This document shows, piece by piece, positions 1 to 10,190 of a DNA stretch of 64,000 bases (its first letter is position 1; every line of letters starts with the position of its first letter). The stretch is from Lepturacanthus savala. Taxonomy: Eukaryota > Chordata > Actinopteri > Scombriformes > Trichiuridae. Made by a program: the position numbers and the translations under genes. The notes under the pieces are model-generated. The model made no database searches and had not been told where the DNA came from. It saw nothing but the letters and a program-made list of their open reading frames with translations. The stretch covers positions 10,767,934 to 10,831,933 of the forward strand of contig CM060477.1 of the NCBI GenBank assembly GCA_030544235.1, read 5' to 3'.

Positions 1-690
1 ATACCGTGATCAATAATGTAGAGAGCAGGTCTATCTGCTTTGTGCCACATGGCAGGTTAAAGGAGAGGGGGATCAACTCATTTGTGAGGACTGATGCCAG
101 TGGGTCTGCATATATCACTTCGACTTCAAACTCCCCCAAAAAAACCTAACAAAAAAATGGGGATAAAATGTCTACCTCATCCAGTTGAGAGCTTTCAGAG
201 TATCTAGGGAGAAGTCCGCAACGGGGCTGCTGTCCACATACTTAGCGGCACCGAGTGACTCAGTCTTCTGAGGTTATTGGAGGAGGATGACCTTCCACTT
301 ATAAATCCAATATGGATGTATAATGTCCGACAGGATATTCGTTCTCTAGGCGCATAGCCAATACCAGAGTTAGCATCTTGTAATCAACACCTGCTAAAAT
401 GATAGGCCTGTAGCTGGTTGGGTCAAGCGGGTCCTTTCCAATTTTTTTTTTTTTTTTTTTGAAGATCGCTGAAATTACTGCCTGCCTCACCTGTTAATTA
501 TGGCCGCCACAGAATTTAGCTCCGGCGAGATAATGTAGGTGTCAGAATATTGATGTAGTTCATCATGTTCTCCTTCAATGTATTCACTGCGTTGGTTAAT
601 GGATTCCCCAACTTCATCCTCTGTAATTGGAGCATCCAAAGTTTCTACTTGATTTGGTTCATAGATCATCATCACGCTGCACTCAGACTA
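1..690 (-). pseudogene. Decayed L1-type LINE, reverse-transcriptase (ORF2) remnant
   Basis: Reading the minus strand in shifting frames gives ordered L1-type reverse-transcriptase landmarks: LDAPITEDEVGESI (about 590-640), KDPLDPTSYRPIILAGVDYK (about 370-430), GFISGRSSSSNNLRRL (about 262-310), SPVADFSLDTLKALNW (about 185-235) and a degraded GT-(K)-Q-(x)-DLLS piece at the window edge, matching the usual GTRQGDPLSP. Several frameshifts, a poly(T) tract at 440-460 and a gap before the PLDPTSYRP motif show it is dead. It continues beyond base 1. It sits inside stxbp5 intron 3 in the same orientation as the gene. Confidence 0.8.
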
Positions 691-1199
691 TTTGATCCTT
701 GCTCAAATATGTTGATGTTTTTTGGCCTATTTGCTGTATAACCTGTTGATGAATATTATACGGTTCAGCGTCTTTGTAAAAGAGAGATGGCTCTCATTGG
801 CCCTCCCTGTTTTAATAAAGGTTATTATAAGATTAATAATTAGACGACAGTCTAGGAACATCAATCGTTGCAAACCATGCATGTATTTCTATTAATAGTA
901 AAAGTGTCTGGAGTACAGATGAAAGTAGAATGTTTTAGATCCTTAGATTCAACCTTCATGATATAACCTGATATAAAACCTACCTGATAGAACACGACTA
1001 TTATGCTTTAACTCTCTTTATATTTCTTTCTGGAGAAAGCTGGAGTCTTCCAGTTTCACATTAAAATAAGTGATACATGATGTTGTTGGGCAGACACAGG
1101 ATAATACTGATTATGATTATGGATTTATAAAAATTCATAAAAGAGAAGTTAAATATTGTGTCTTAAATTTCCTCCCAGACAGTACATGTCTTTTCCGTA

Positions 1200-1672
1200 C
1201 ACCCAACATTTAATAAGTCCTTCAGATAATAACTGTTGGATCAGGTGATAGCCGCTGGATCTTAAATTAAAGAAGTGGTAAGTCTCCACCTGTTCTTGTA
1301 TTCCTCTCTCTTTGCAACCATCACTCGTTCATGTTCCACAAACATTAGCAATCTCATAGGTCTTGGAGGAAGATCCTCATCTGGTATCGGCGCCAGTGAC
1401 AGGTGCAGCCGCCGAAGTTCATTCTCAGCGCTTAATCAATCATTCTCACTCTCCAGCTCCGTTATCCGACTGTCTGCCTTCTCCAGTCTCTCGACAACGA
1501 CAGCAATATCCATGATAACTTTAGCCTGTGAGGTTTTCACTAAGGAAACATCGTTCCTGCAGTTCTTTGAGTTTGGTGCTTTTAGTTTCATCCCGTTTGC
1601 CGTGTTAAAGTAGTCGATCCCCTGTTTTGCTGTTCCAAGACTTCGAACTTCTAATAGCATCGAGATAAACAA
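1200..1672 (-). pseudogene. Probable L1-type LINE ORF1 remnant
   Basis: The minus-strand peptide at 1672-1436 ends in a coiled-coil-like segment (VVVERLEKADSRITELESEN). In another frame, about 1395-1290, the sequence gives APIPDEDLPPRPM followed by FVEHERVMVAKREEY. This resembles the (R)SLAP-PRP-(x)-F-ER-(x)-AARE portion of LINE-1 ORF1 RNA-binding proteins of fish. Position and strand fit ORF1 lying upstream of the ORF2 remnant at 1-690. Stops and frameshifts make it non-functional. Confidence 0.5.
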
Positions 1673-2321
1673 CTTTTTTATATATGAAAATGGACTTCAC
1701 CCATATAAAAAGGCCCTTGAAACATCTCACAGTCAAAAAACTGACATTTTATTTAGATTTCGATATGTTACTTGATTTTATTTCTCTGTTTCTACAAATG
1801 TTTAAGGTTGTTATGCTTGTTTGTAAAAAAAAAAGTGTTGACCATTAAAAAAAAAGATAGAAAAAAGAGGTATTTACTGATCAAAGGGGACCATATGATT
1901 CAACTAACACAAGCAGTTCTAGACGATAAAAAACATCCAGAATTAGCAAAGATTCCTGGTTTTCTGATTAGAGGTGGAGATATACAGGCAAAAAGTAAAC
2001 TGACTTTCAGTGCCAACTTTTGAGACTTGGCAGTCCAGCACTTAGTTTAACAGACACATTTCAGTCAGTACCTAGAATGTATTTATGCATGATACCTGCT
2101 GATGCAAGGGGAATGATGTTCATCCTTGGTAATCTGGTGATTAACAGGGATGAGCATTCATGAATCAGCGCCTAAGTCTTATTAAATGACATGGTGAGCG
2201 GTGGACTATTATTACAGACCAAAGTGGAATAGTGGGCAGGATATTAATAAACATTTTTGCTTCCATAATGTTACTACACACAGAGTTGGCCTTACCGGTG
2301 AGAACCATGTTCGTTACCTAC
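1673..2321. other. stxbp5 intron 3, AT-rich, no gene seen
   Basis: AT-rich intronic sequence. A plus-strand 83-codon ORF at 1772-2023 has no recognisable domain and no splice or promoter context, so it is not called. The part at 2236-2282 is a short repeat also found at 3826-3872. Confidence 0.6.
2236..2282 (+). repeat. Short dispersed repeat, copy 1
   Basis: The stretch AGGATATTAATAAACATTTT and the following TGCTTCCATAATGTTACTAC closely match 3826-3872. It lies 40 bases from the stxbp5 exon 3 donor. Confidence 0.6.
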
Positions 2322-2403
2322 CTCATTGATGAGAAACTGTAGCTGGATGACGGCGGCTCCGCTCTCATGCTGACAGTAACACTCCACACCTGGGCGACCG
2401 AAG
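2322..2403 (-). CDS. stxbp5: stxbp5 coding exon 3
   Basis: This 82-bp exon lies between the acceptor CTTTCAG|CTTCGG and the donor AATGAG|GTAGGT. Its first base completes the codon split after exon 2 (TT+C, Phe). The 27 following codons read FGRPGVECYCQHESG then AAVIQLQFLINE, a near-exact match to the tomosyn propeller region. As I recall, human tomosyn has Leu at the split codon (LRLFGRPG), so the Phe here may be a lineage change. The exon is too short to appear in an ORF scan and was found by reading the reverse complement. It ends in phase 0. Confidence 0.93.
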
Positions 2404-3809
2404 CTGAAAGGTTTTCAGTTAAGGGAAGTGCGTTACATCTGAGGAGTTTTTTTTACAAACATCAGCAAGCAGCTTGAAACAAGTGTCACCCCGTTTGAAG
2501 GTCATCTGCTCTTTGCTCTAGCTCATCCAAAGGTCACGACATCTGCTGCCTGGTTAACTGCTGAGGAGGAAAACAGAATGTCCACGGTGACATTTGTTAA
2601 GGTCTGACAACAGAGAGCTCCACCACATTCATCACCTACGACCGTTTCAGATCTTCACATTAAAAGATTCCCCCACGTACCTGTAAATCATATTTCTTTC
2701 ATGAAAATACTGTAATTATGCAACACCTCATTATATAAGCTACAATTACACGCCGTGAGGCTCACTATTTATAAGGGAGTGTTTTAAAGAGGATACGTCG
2801 CTTAAAAAGACACAGCGGAGAATTGCACTTATACAGAAATGGCGGTATGTTAAACAGAAGGGAGGAATAACTATAAAAGTCAAAACAACACAGGGGGAGA
2901 TTGGCAATACTGCAGAGGAGGAGCAGAACGGTGGCAGGCGTTGAGGAGGAGAAAATGGAAGGAAGAGGGGGGTGAATACAGGTATTCAAAATATGTAGAA
3001 AGTGATTCACTGAGAAGAGGTGGATGTTACGATGTTATGAATAGTGGGTGAGAAAATAATAGCAAAGACAGGAAGTGAGAGAAAGAAAGAGAGAGAGAGA
3101 GGGGGAGAGGGAGGGATAGAGTCAAATAGAGATCGACAACTGATAAAATATGCAGGGGAGGGAGAGAAAACAGCAGAGGAGTGGAAGGATGGAGGCTAGA
3201 AGGAAAGAGAGAGAAAGAAAGAAACAAGCAAAGAAAGGAAGGAGGAAGGGATTAACAGAGAATAACGAGCACCTTCCTGTGGAGTGAATGGGTTGACTTA
3301 CTGATTATATCCATTCATTCATTCCATGACTCTCGGGGGCCAAGGTAGGGGGTCATTTTTCATGCAGAGGGCACATTAAGGTGTAACACCCTGGGGACAA
3401 CACTATTGCTCATCATTTTGTGTGTGTGTGTGTGTTGGGTGGGGTGGGGGGGAGGGGGGTGTTCTCTGCATGTGACCAGCAACTGTAAAATGCCTGCAGA
3501 GCTATCCATCTAAAACACAGTTTGAGACATGCAGCTACGAGGACTGTCCCTATTACCATCTTTTTGGCTGCAGAGCTCCTGTGGTAATCAACAGAGAATA
3601 TTTGCAATTGATTAACACAAAAAAGAAAATACATTTTTTTGTGCAATGGTGTATAGTAAATATATTGTGAGAGAGCCGACTGACTTGAACTGAAACTGAC
3701 AGGTGGATCGGCGCGGCAGCCGCAGTGGTGCGGACTCTGCGTCCGTCCGTCCTGGTGAAGAAGGAGCTGAGCCATCAATCTACGGTCCTACCCTCACCTA
3801 CAGTCACAG
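2404..3809. other. stxbp5 intron 2, 3' end; purine-rich block
   Basis: No gene is seen. 2780-3260 is strongly purine-biased on the plus strand (GAGAGA, GGAAGGA), which generates pyrimidine-rich S/L/P ORFs on the minus strand that are low-complexity artefacts. Confidence 0.6.
3419..3462 (+). repeat. (TG)n followed by G-rich tract
   Basis: A (TG)n run is followed by GGGTGGGGTGGGGGGGAGGG-type sequence with at least four G-runs, compatible with G-quadruplex formation on the plus strand. Confidence 0.7.
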
Positions 3810-4235
3810 GGTTTGGGTAGTGACCAAAAGGATATTAATATACATTTCTGCTTCCATAACCTTATTACACACAGTTAGCTGTGGTGGAACGACAGCATGA
3901 AATCGTAAACGCAAGCAGCCGAAATTAGTCAAACTGAGTTTCCTAGTCAGGGCGGCTGGGCTCTCCCTTAGAGATGGCGTGGGAAGCTTTGTCATCCGGG
4001 AGGAGCTTACGGGCATCTAGTGAGGACCCCTCTAAAAAGCCTCTGGTGAGGCGTTGTGGGCACGTCCCTCCAGGAGGCGGCCCCCGAGGAAGACTCTGGA
4101 CACGCCGGAGAGACGATGTCTCTCGGCTGGCCTGGGAACGCCTTGGGGTTCCCCTGGAAGAGCTGGATGTCTGAGCTTCTCTGCTGAAGCTGCTGCCCCC
4201 TCAACCCGGATAAGCGGTAGAAGATGGATGGATAG
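3810..4235 (+). mobile_element. LINE 3' end (Rex1/L2-like fish non-LTR retrotransposon), fragment
   Basis: The plus strand shows the tail of a fish LINE: a decayed HRVWVVTKR piece, then GWALPxRDGVGS-like and GPRGRLWTRRRDDVSRLAWE (frames shift), then the 3' tail AACCCGGATAAGCGGTAGAA and GATGGATGGATAG. The RDxVSRLAWERLG(V/I)P motif and the tail are typical of Rex1/L2-type families in teleosts. It is 5'-truncated and has an unrelated ~65-bp insertion at about 3828-3893. The 65-80-codon ORFs here are remnants on both strands. Confidence 0.75.
3826..3872 (+). repeat. Short dispersed repeat, copy 2, nested in LINE fragment
   Basis: AGGATATTAATATACATTTC and TGCTTCCATAACCTTATTAC align to 2236-2282 with few mismatches. 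The copy interrupts the LINE coding relic between its WVVTKR and the following conserved part, so it appears to be an insertion. Confidence 0.6.
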
Positions 4236-7200
4236 AGAGAAAGTGTCACGACATATTTATGTTTAGTAGTATTTGTTCAAGGTCCTATGTGAGATTTTAA
4301 TTCGCTTTTGATTATAAGAATGTCTACGTTTTATACAAATACTGCCCCATATTTCAGCGGTTCCATGTGTTCCCAGACCAACAGTCTGTCCTAATCCACA
4401 CTGAATGTGCTGACAAAATGAAGTTTTGCAGTTGGCAGTTGACACCCCACAGTTAGAAAAAAAAGAAGAAAACTAAACAACAACAACGAAAATCAAATAT
4501 CTGCCAAAAGCCAAAACTGAAAATCTAATACCTGCCTGACAAACAAATATCTGAATAGTAGAACATTTGTATTCAGCCCCGGCAGATACCTCTGAATTCA
4601 GATTGATCAGGCATTATAAGAGGGTCTTTCACGCAGAAACCATCACATGTTCATAATGACAACGATAGCGATGACTGAACGAGCAGAGGCGCCACCTCAA
4701 AATCTAATTCCAACCGCAATAATCAAGTCCTCCCCTCCCACAGAGCCAACCGCGCCTTCAGCGCCGCTCTAATTTATTAAGCTGTAATGCATGTAATCAT
4801 TCCTGAGGTGCATTGCGCGAATCCCAGTGAATAAAGCCACATTATGAATAGAGCCAGCACCGCACACCTTGTTTCTCCTCAGCCAGCAGCTTCGAACATA
4901 TCTTTTACATCCTATTTTTTCAATTGGAGTGGTATTTATGAGTATAAAACCAAATATAATAATCTGTTCTGGTAACATTTTTCTCAATTGGTCCAATCAT
5001 AATTTGCGATGCTATGAAATTCATACTGTAGTTATATTTAACAAGAAAAAAAAACTATCAGGAATAGCTGAAAGTCACTCTCAGATATCAGTGTGGTACA
5101 GTGGTGCCTGAAATGCTGTCCCTCCACTATTCGAGTGGATTAAGCTCTGCTCTCTCCCTCCTGTCCAGTCAGCTGAAGGACCACAGATGTCAGTCAGTGA
5201 TGCCCTGATTAGAGAAAGTCCACCAGCTCTATTGGATTTCAGCCGGCAGAATCCCGCGGAGTCTGAAGAGACCTAAACCCGTGATACGAGCAGGGACTCA
5301 CCAAGTCACCTTTCTCTATTTGTCTTCTGAGACTGTAGCGACCCACATGTGGACAGATTAATATTCTCATAACAAATCATCAGGCCTGGATTGTGCAAAT
5401 ACAATATTGCCTGAAAAATGTTGCTGTCCACAGTAGCGGTCCGTTGATGGTTTCAAAAAACAATCCCATAATAGCATCCTATCACTCATCTCGGCACTGA
5501 AAAACCAACTGTGAAAAAGAAAAACAGAGTGAGTTCAACAAATAAAAGTGTCGGATGTGCTTGGAGGGCACAACAGAGGCTTCTCAAACAAAGTGAAATA
5601 TGTGAAGTGACAGAAGGTCACAGCTTGACTGGAAGTACAAAGTTTAGAGTTTTGAGCGATTTTAGAAATACATGAAATAAAACAACTTGGCCTGACTGTA
5701 AAACAGAAGAAAAAAAAAACTCTCAATGTTCAACACGTCATTCTCACGCCAGTGGATGGACCTGGATGGTCTCTCCATTTAACCTGGGATGGTAAACACA
5801 GACTTATAGAGGGACATTGATGTCAATGTAGGTTAAATGTGCAAGTACATCAACATGAGCTTAGATCAACCCATTTAATGAGGATCATAATGTATGGCAC
5901 AACAAAAAAAAAGCTTTAATTATGTTTGAGGTTCTTTAAATATTCTTTTCAAGCTCAGAAGAGGAAAAGTGCTAAGAAAGACATTGGCAACCTAGGTTAT
6001 TGCTGTGTGCCAAAACTTAGGAAACAGTCTACAACCTTTAAGTATTCATTTCAATTGAAGTATTCCCTTCACTTCAATTTAATTACTGATTGTACATGAA
6101 CGCAATCACCGAAGCTGGCTATTTGTCTACATAAACGGTGGAGGCATTGATCTGCTGTGAATTCTAAATTGCTCCCAAAATTGAGGAAAAAGTGAACTTA
6201 ACTAACTTAACTAAGGGAAAAAATGCACTCCAAATGGTTTCTCTTTCCCCGATTCACACAAATCGTCACATTTTTACAGTAAATCCTTTTTATAGTAGAG
6301 CATTCAGCATTTAGTCTTTGCATAGGAAGTAATAGAGCATCTTTGCTATGTGCAGCCATCGCACATGTAGGTGTGGTGTTAGGATGGTGTGGGCCCCAGT
6401 CACAGTACAGTACATCCAACTCGAAAGCAACTTAATTGAAAAAAATATTTCCTAATGTTGCCTGGCAACCGAAATCTTCCACAGCCTCAAAAACATGAGA
6501 GGGAGGAAAAGATGTAAGGTTGTGCTTTTTAAACTGCTCACACTGCCTTCCCTGGGAAGAGGCGGCCATCCCACAAGCACATTATCATGAAGCGCACATA
6601 CACACCCGGACACGGACGTGATCATACGAAACCATCCCGCAGAAGCGATTCAAACCATCAAAGGAGGAGACGACGGCCTTTTGTTCACACATTTCGAGTG
6701 AATGTTGCCATAACAATTATCAGAAAAATGCAGCAGGTCACAACAAGACATTGAATCCAATGGGTGAAGACTAACCATCAAGGCATAAAGCAGCAAAGAA
6801 TTTGGCCAAGAAACGTAGTCGTATCCCCTTAGACTGGAATGCATGGATGTAAATATGTTACTCCTAAATCCTTAGTAACTACTAGCTAGTATCAAAATAG
6901 TGATTTACAAAATCTGGTCACCATTAAAACTTAAAATGTAAGTAATGTATGAATTAGTTGGTAGGAAAACATAGTGCGCTTTAATTAAAAGCAATAAAGT
7001 AAGTTAACGGAAGTATACAAAAGCCATATTGACATGAAATGTAGGTAAATACAGTCATTACCAATGACACCAATTTAGTGTCCATTTAGTGTAGTACATT
7101 TCCAGGGAGCCAATATGCACAACAGCAGCACCTGAATGAAACCTTATTTTCTATCAATGGTATCACGTGTGTTTACCTACTATTTCATGTCAAAATGATT

Positions 7201-8029
7201 GCCATGAACAAAGTCTATTACATAACATAACAGCATTATTTGGAAGTGTAATTTAAGGTATATTAGTCAGCTCAGTTGACCAGATTGTATACGATCTTGT
7301 TTAGTCTTCATCATCCCATCAATCATCCCATAAAATGCTCAAGCAATTAAGAATAATTAATTAGTTCATCCTTTACAGCAGTACAAATTTAATGGTGGAC
7401 AACTTTTAGCAATGTTTTTTGTCAGATTATCATGTGGGGGGGGCTTAGCATAACAATTCACATACATTGAGACGAACTATTGAATAGTATTAGATGATTA
7501 GTTCAACCTTTAACTAAATGATCAATATAATAAAGTGTCATAAGAAACAAAGACCGTTCCATCTTGAAACTAACACTGCAGTTACGTTAGGTTTTTTATT
7601 TAGATGCCCTTTCTGCTGCTCTCAATATCTGGTGGTAATTCAATCTATGAGCATGAAAGCTTTTACATTTATTTTTGCAAACCCCTGGCGCTGGGTAACT
7701 GTTTACGGTTGTTGTGTCAAAATGTGTTTCCTATGAAACACGTTACCTCTGGCAGTATGTCGTCGCCTCAATTTCGCGGCAGCATCAGGAAAATAACAGA
7801 ATTTCAATTTCTGCGGGTTGTTTCCATACCAGTGGCTCGGTATGGTTTCAACATTGATATTTGTTATGACATTACAGAAACGAAAAGATAAGTCAGAGTT
7901 CCTCTAATGAACAGAAGAAGAAGAATCCATCTCCAATCAATCAATCTCCATCAATTCAAGGCTTCATGGAGTCTGAAATTGATAGCAAATATTTTGGTTA
8001 ACTACCAGTACTGTTTAACACAGATATCA
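4236..8029. other. stxbp5 intron 2, no gene recognised
   Basis: Mostly AT-rich unique-looking intron. I see no exon-like block with conserved coding, no tRNA and no clear transposon ends. Short ORFs of up to 80 codons are not supported. Confidence 0.5.
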
Positions 8030-8395
8030 TTTTCATGACTATTTAAAAGATATGTAGTGTTGTTATTAGATATTCACTACTGGAGCAAGTAGTAAAACCT
8101 ATACTAGATTACTATATAAAACATGTAGTGTTTTGTAGTGTTGTGATGACATATTCACTACACAATCACGTAGTAAAATCACTGCATCATTATTTAAATG
8201 CTGTTGTAGTAAGCCAGTAGTTTTTAACAGTTTACTACTCTGCATGATAACTACTTGGGACACTACTGTTTCACTACAAAACTCTACTGTTGTGTCATGA
8301 GTAGTGTATAGATTACACGTTTACTACACAATTGCTACACGTGACTATACAACCACTATTATATGAATAGGTTTTGTGTAGTAATTCACTCAGGG
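8030..8395. repeat. ACTAC/GTAGT-rich element
   Basis: About 365 bases are crowded with GTAGT and ACTAC pentamers in both orientations (for example TAGTGTTGTTATTAG, AAACATGTAGTGTTTTGTAG, TAGTGTATAGATTACACG). The density and mixed orientation suggest a MITE-like element with many short inverted repeats. Clear terminal inverted repeats were not found. Confidence 0.5.
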
Positions 8396-9589
8396 AGAAG
8401 AAGAAGACGACAATACGAACAGAAATGTGTCAAACTATTGGTCAGACTGTGATTGATGAGTGATTGTCAAAGTGCTGATGATAGAAAGGGGTGACGGCAA
8501 CGTCTCCTTAGGTCCACACATGCCAGTAAAATAGCTACACACATTTCTGAATCTTAAAAAACGCTTTATAAGAAGAAAAGTTCCTGGACATCTCAGGCCC
8601 ATTTCCTCTCCGGTATCGCAAGAAAAGTTCCTCCGAAGTGCCTCGGTTCCCCGTCCACATGGGACAGGCTCGGTCAGAGATGTGTCACAGTTGCTGACAG
8701 GAGCGTCCCTTATTCCATTTCAACCACAGCGAGGTGGATCAGGGCCCCTCTCACCGCACTGCACCAATGCTAAAAGTGGACAGGCCGACCGCAGGCATCG
8801 ACAGGCATGAGAAAAGAAGACGGGAAGAGAGGAGAAGACAAGAGAGCGAAAGAAGAAAGTGGGTCACCTCCGTCTCTTGTCAACCCCAATGAAATTTTTC
8901 CCAAGCACTACCGGAAGTCAAAGTTGACCGATAATTCGCGTCTTTTATCGCTCCGCTTGTGTTTATTTTTGTCAAAAGCCACAGGCGACTTTTGTGACGG
9001 ATAAAGGTGAGTCACCGGGTATCTGGCAAAGCAAAGTTGTCACGGAGAGAATTGGCTGGGTAGAGTGGGAAACAGACTGCAGGTTTTTTATGAAACCGCG
9101 TTATCTTGGAATAGAGTTGATCTTGATAGGTGTAATTGAATAGGGACGAGCCTGCATTTCACATGAGAGCGAGGGGCTGGCCGGCTGCTCCTCCGCTTAC
9201 CCTGAACGTGTCATGCCGCTGCATATATGTGCGTCAGTGAGCGGAACAAATTGAAAAAATAAAAAAAAGGAGAGGATGCGGCTTTCGGATGAGAACGGAA
9301 AAAGCTCCAGAAGTCGACATAACGAGACGTGGGGCGGACGAAAATGAAAGGCAGGATTATTTCTTAACATGAGCCGGAGCGAGAGAGAGAGGGACAAAAA
9401 TGATAGACGAGATAAAGAAACGGATGTGGAGAAAGGGAAATAGTGAAACAGAGGAGATATCACAAAGCAGGAGACAGAAAGAGAAAGAAGAAAAGAGAGT
9501 GGTGATTAATGGAGGAGATAGGGAGGGAGGGGGGGGGGGGATATGGGAGAGGCACTGAGAGAAAGCACCAGAAAGAGCGAGCTCGGGAG
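8396..9589. other. stxbp5 intron 2, no gene recognised
   Basis: Mixed sequence with a purine-rich block at about 9240-9590 (GAGAGAGA, GGAAGG, poly-G at 9530-9540). The ORFs here are low-complexity shadows. Confidence 0.5.
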
Positions 9590-10190
9590 CACTGGGTTGC
9601 TATGACGTCGGGCCCGGAGTGACGTCAAAGCTGGCCACTCATACATCACCCTGCCAGAGAGGGAGGGGCACGGCCGGCGCTGCATTGGACCCACAGACAG
9701 CAGCGAGGCAACGCAAGCTCCGAGGCAGAAAAAAAAAAAAAGAAGAAACAGAAGGGAAGGCAGGGAAAGGGGATGAAAAAACAGGGATGGGGGGGTGGAA
9801 AAGGAGGACAGAAGCGTGAATAAGGATGCCTTCGCACAGCAATAAACAAAAAAACAACAGTAATAAGCCACACGGCTCAGCTGCTCGTCCACACATTACT
9901 CAGCTCCCGTTCGGAGGTAATATCCTACAAATCATCCATAATGCTGTAGCCAACCTTGACCTCAACCTGCCTCAACGCTCCCACGTCGCCCATCTCCTGG
10001 CCTCCCTCTGGCAGCCCGCGGCTGTTTACATTAAATATAAAAGCTGCTGAGGGACCTATAGTATATCTCTGTTCCTCCATGATCCAGCCTTGCACCGTGG
10101 CTATTAGCGGGCATTTAGCGCTGCCCCCCCTTAAGTCAGCCTCTTTTTGTAGCTTCAGTCTGACTTGGCGCATTTGATGATGTCCTTAAT
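9590..10190. promoter_or_regulatory. Candidate regulatory block with paired CRE motifs
   Basis: A repeat-poor, GC- and CpG-richer block inside intron 2. It carries two cAMP-response-element motifs, TGACGTC at 9603-9609 and TGACGTCA at 9620-9627, 10 bases apart and separated by GGGCCCGGAG. The part from about 10005 to 10190 has balanced composition and no repeat signature, as seen in conserved non-coding elements. It could be an enhancer or an alternative promoter. No conservation data are available here. Confidence 0.35.

Noticed and set aside
1772..2023. Plus-strand 83-codon ORF (QAVLDDKKHPELAKIPGFLI)
   Set aside because: Considered as a gene or retrogene fragment, but I could not match it to any family, and it starts in A/T-rich low-complexity sequence.
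2290..2321. Alternative extension of stxbp5 exon 3 past the donor
   Set aside because: GTAGGT is a good donor exactly at the conserved INE boundary, and the following sequence does not continue the tomosyn protein.
9506..9896. Minus-strand 128-codon ORF and overlapping ones
   Set aside because: They arise from a purine-rich block read as S/L/F/P on the other strand; no start context, splice pattern or family.
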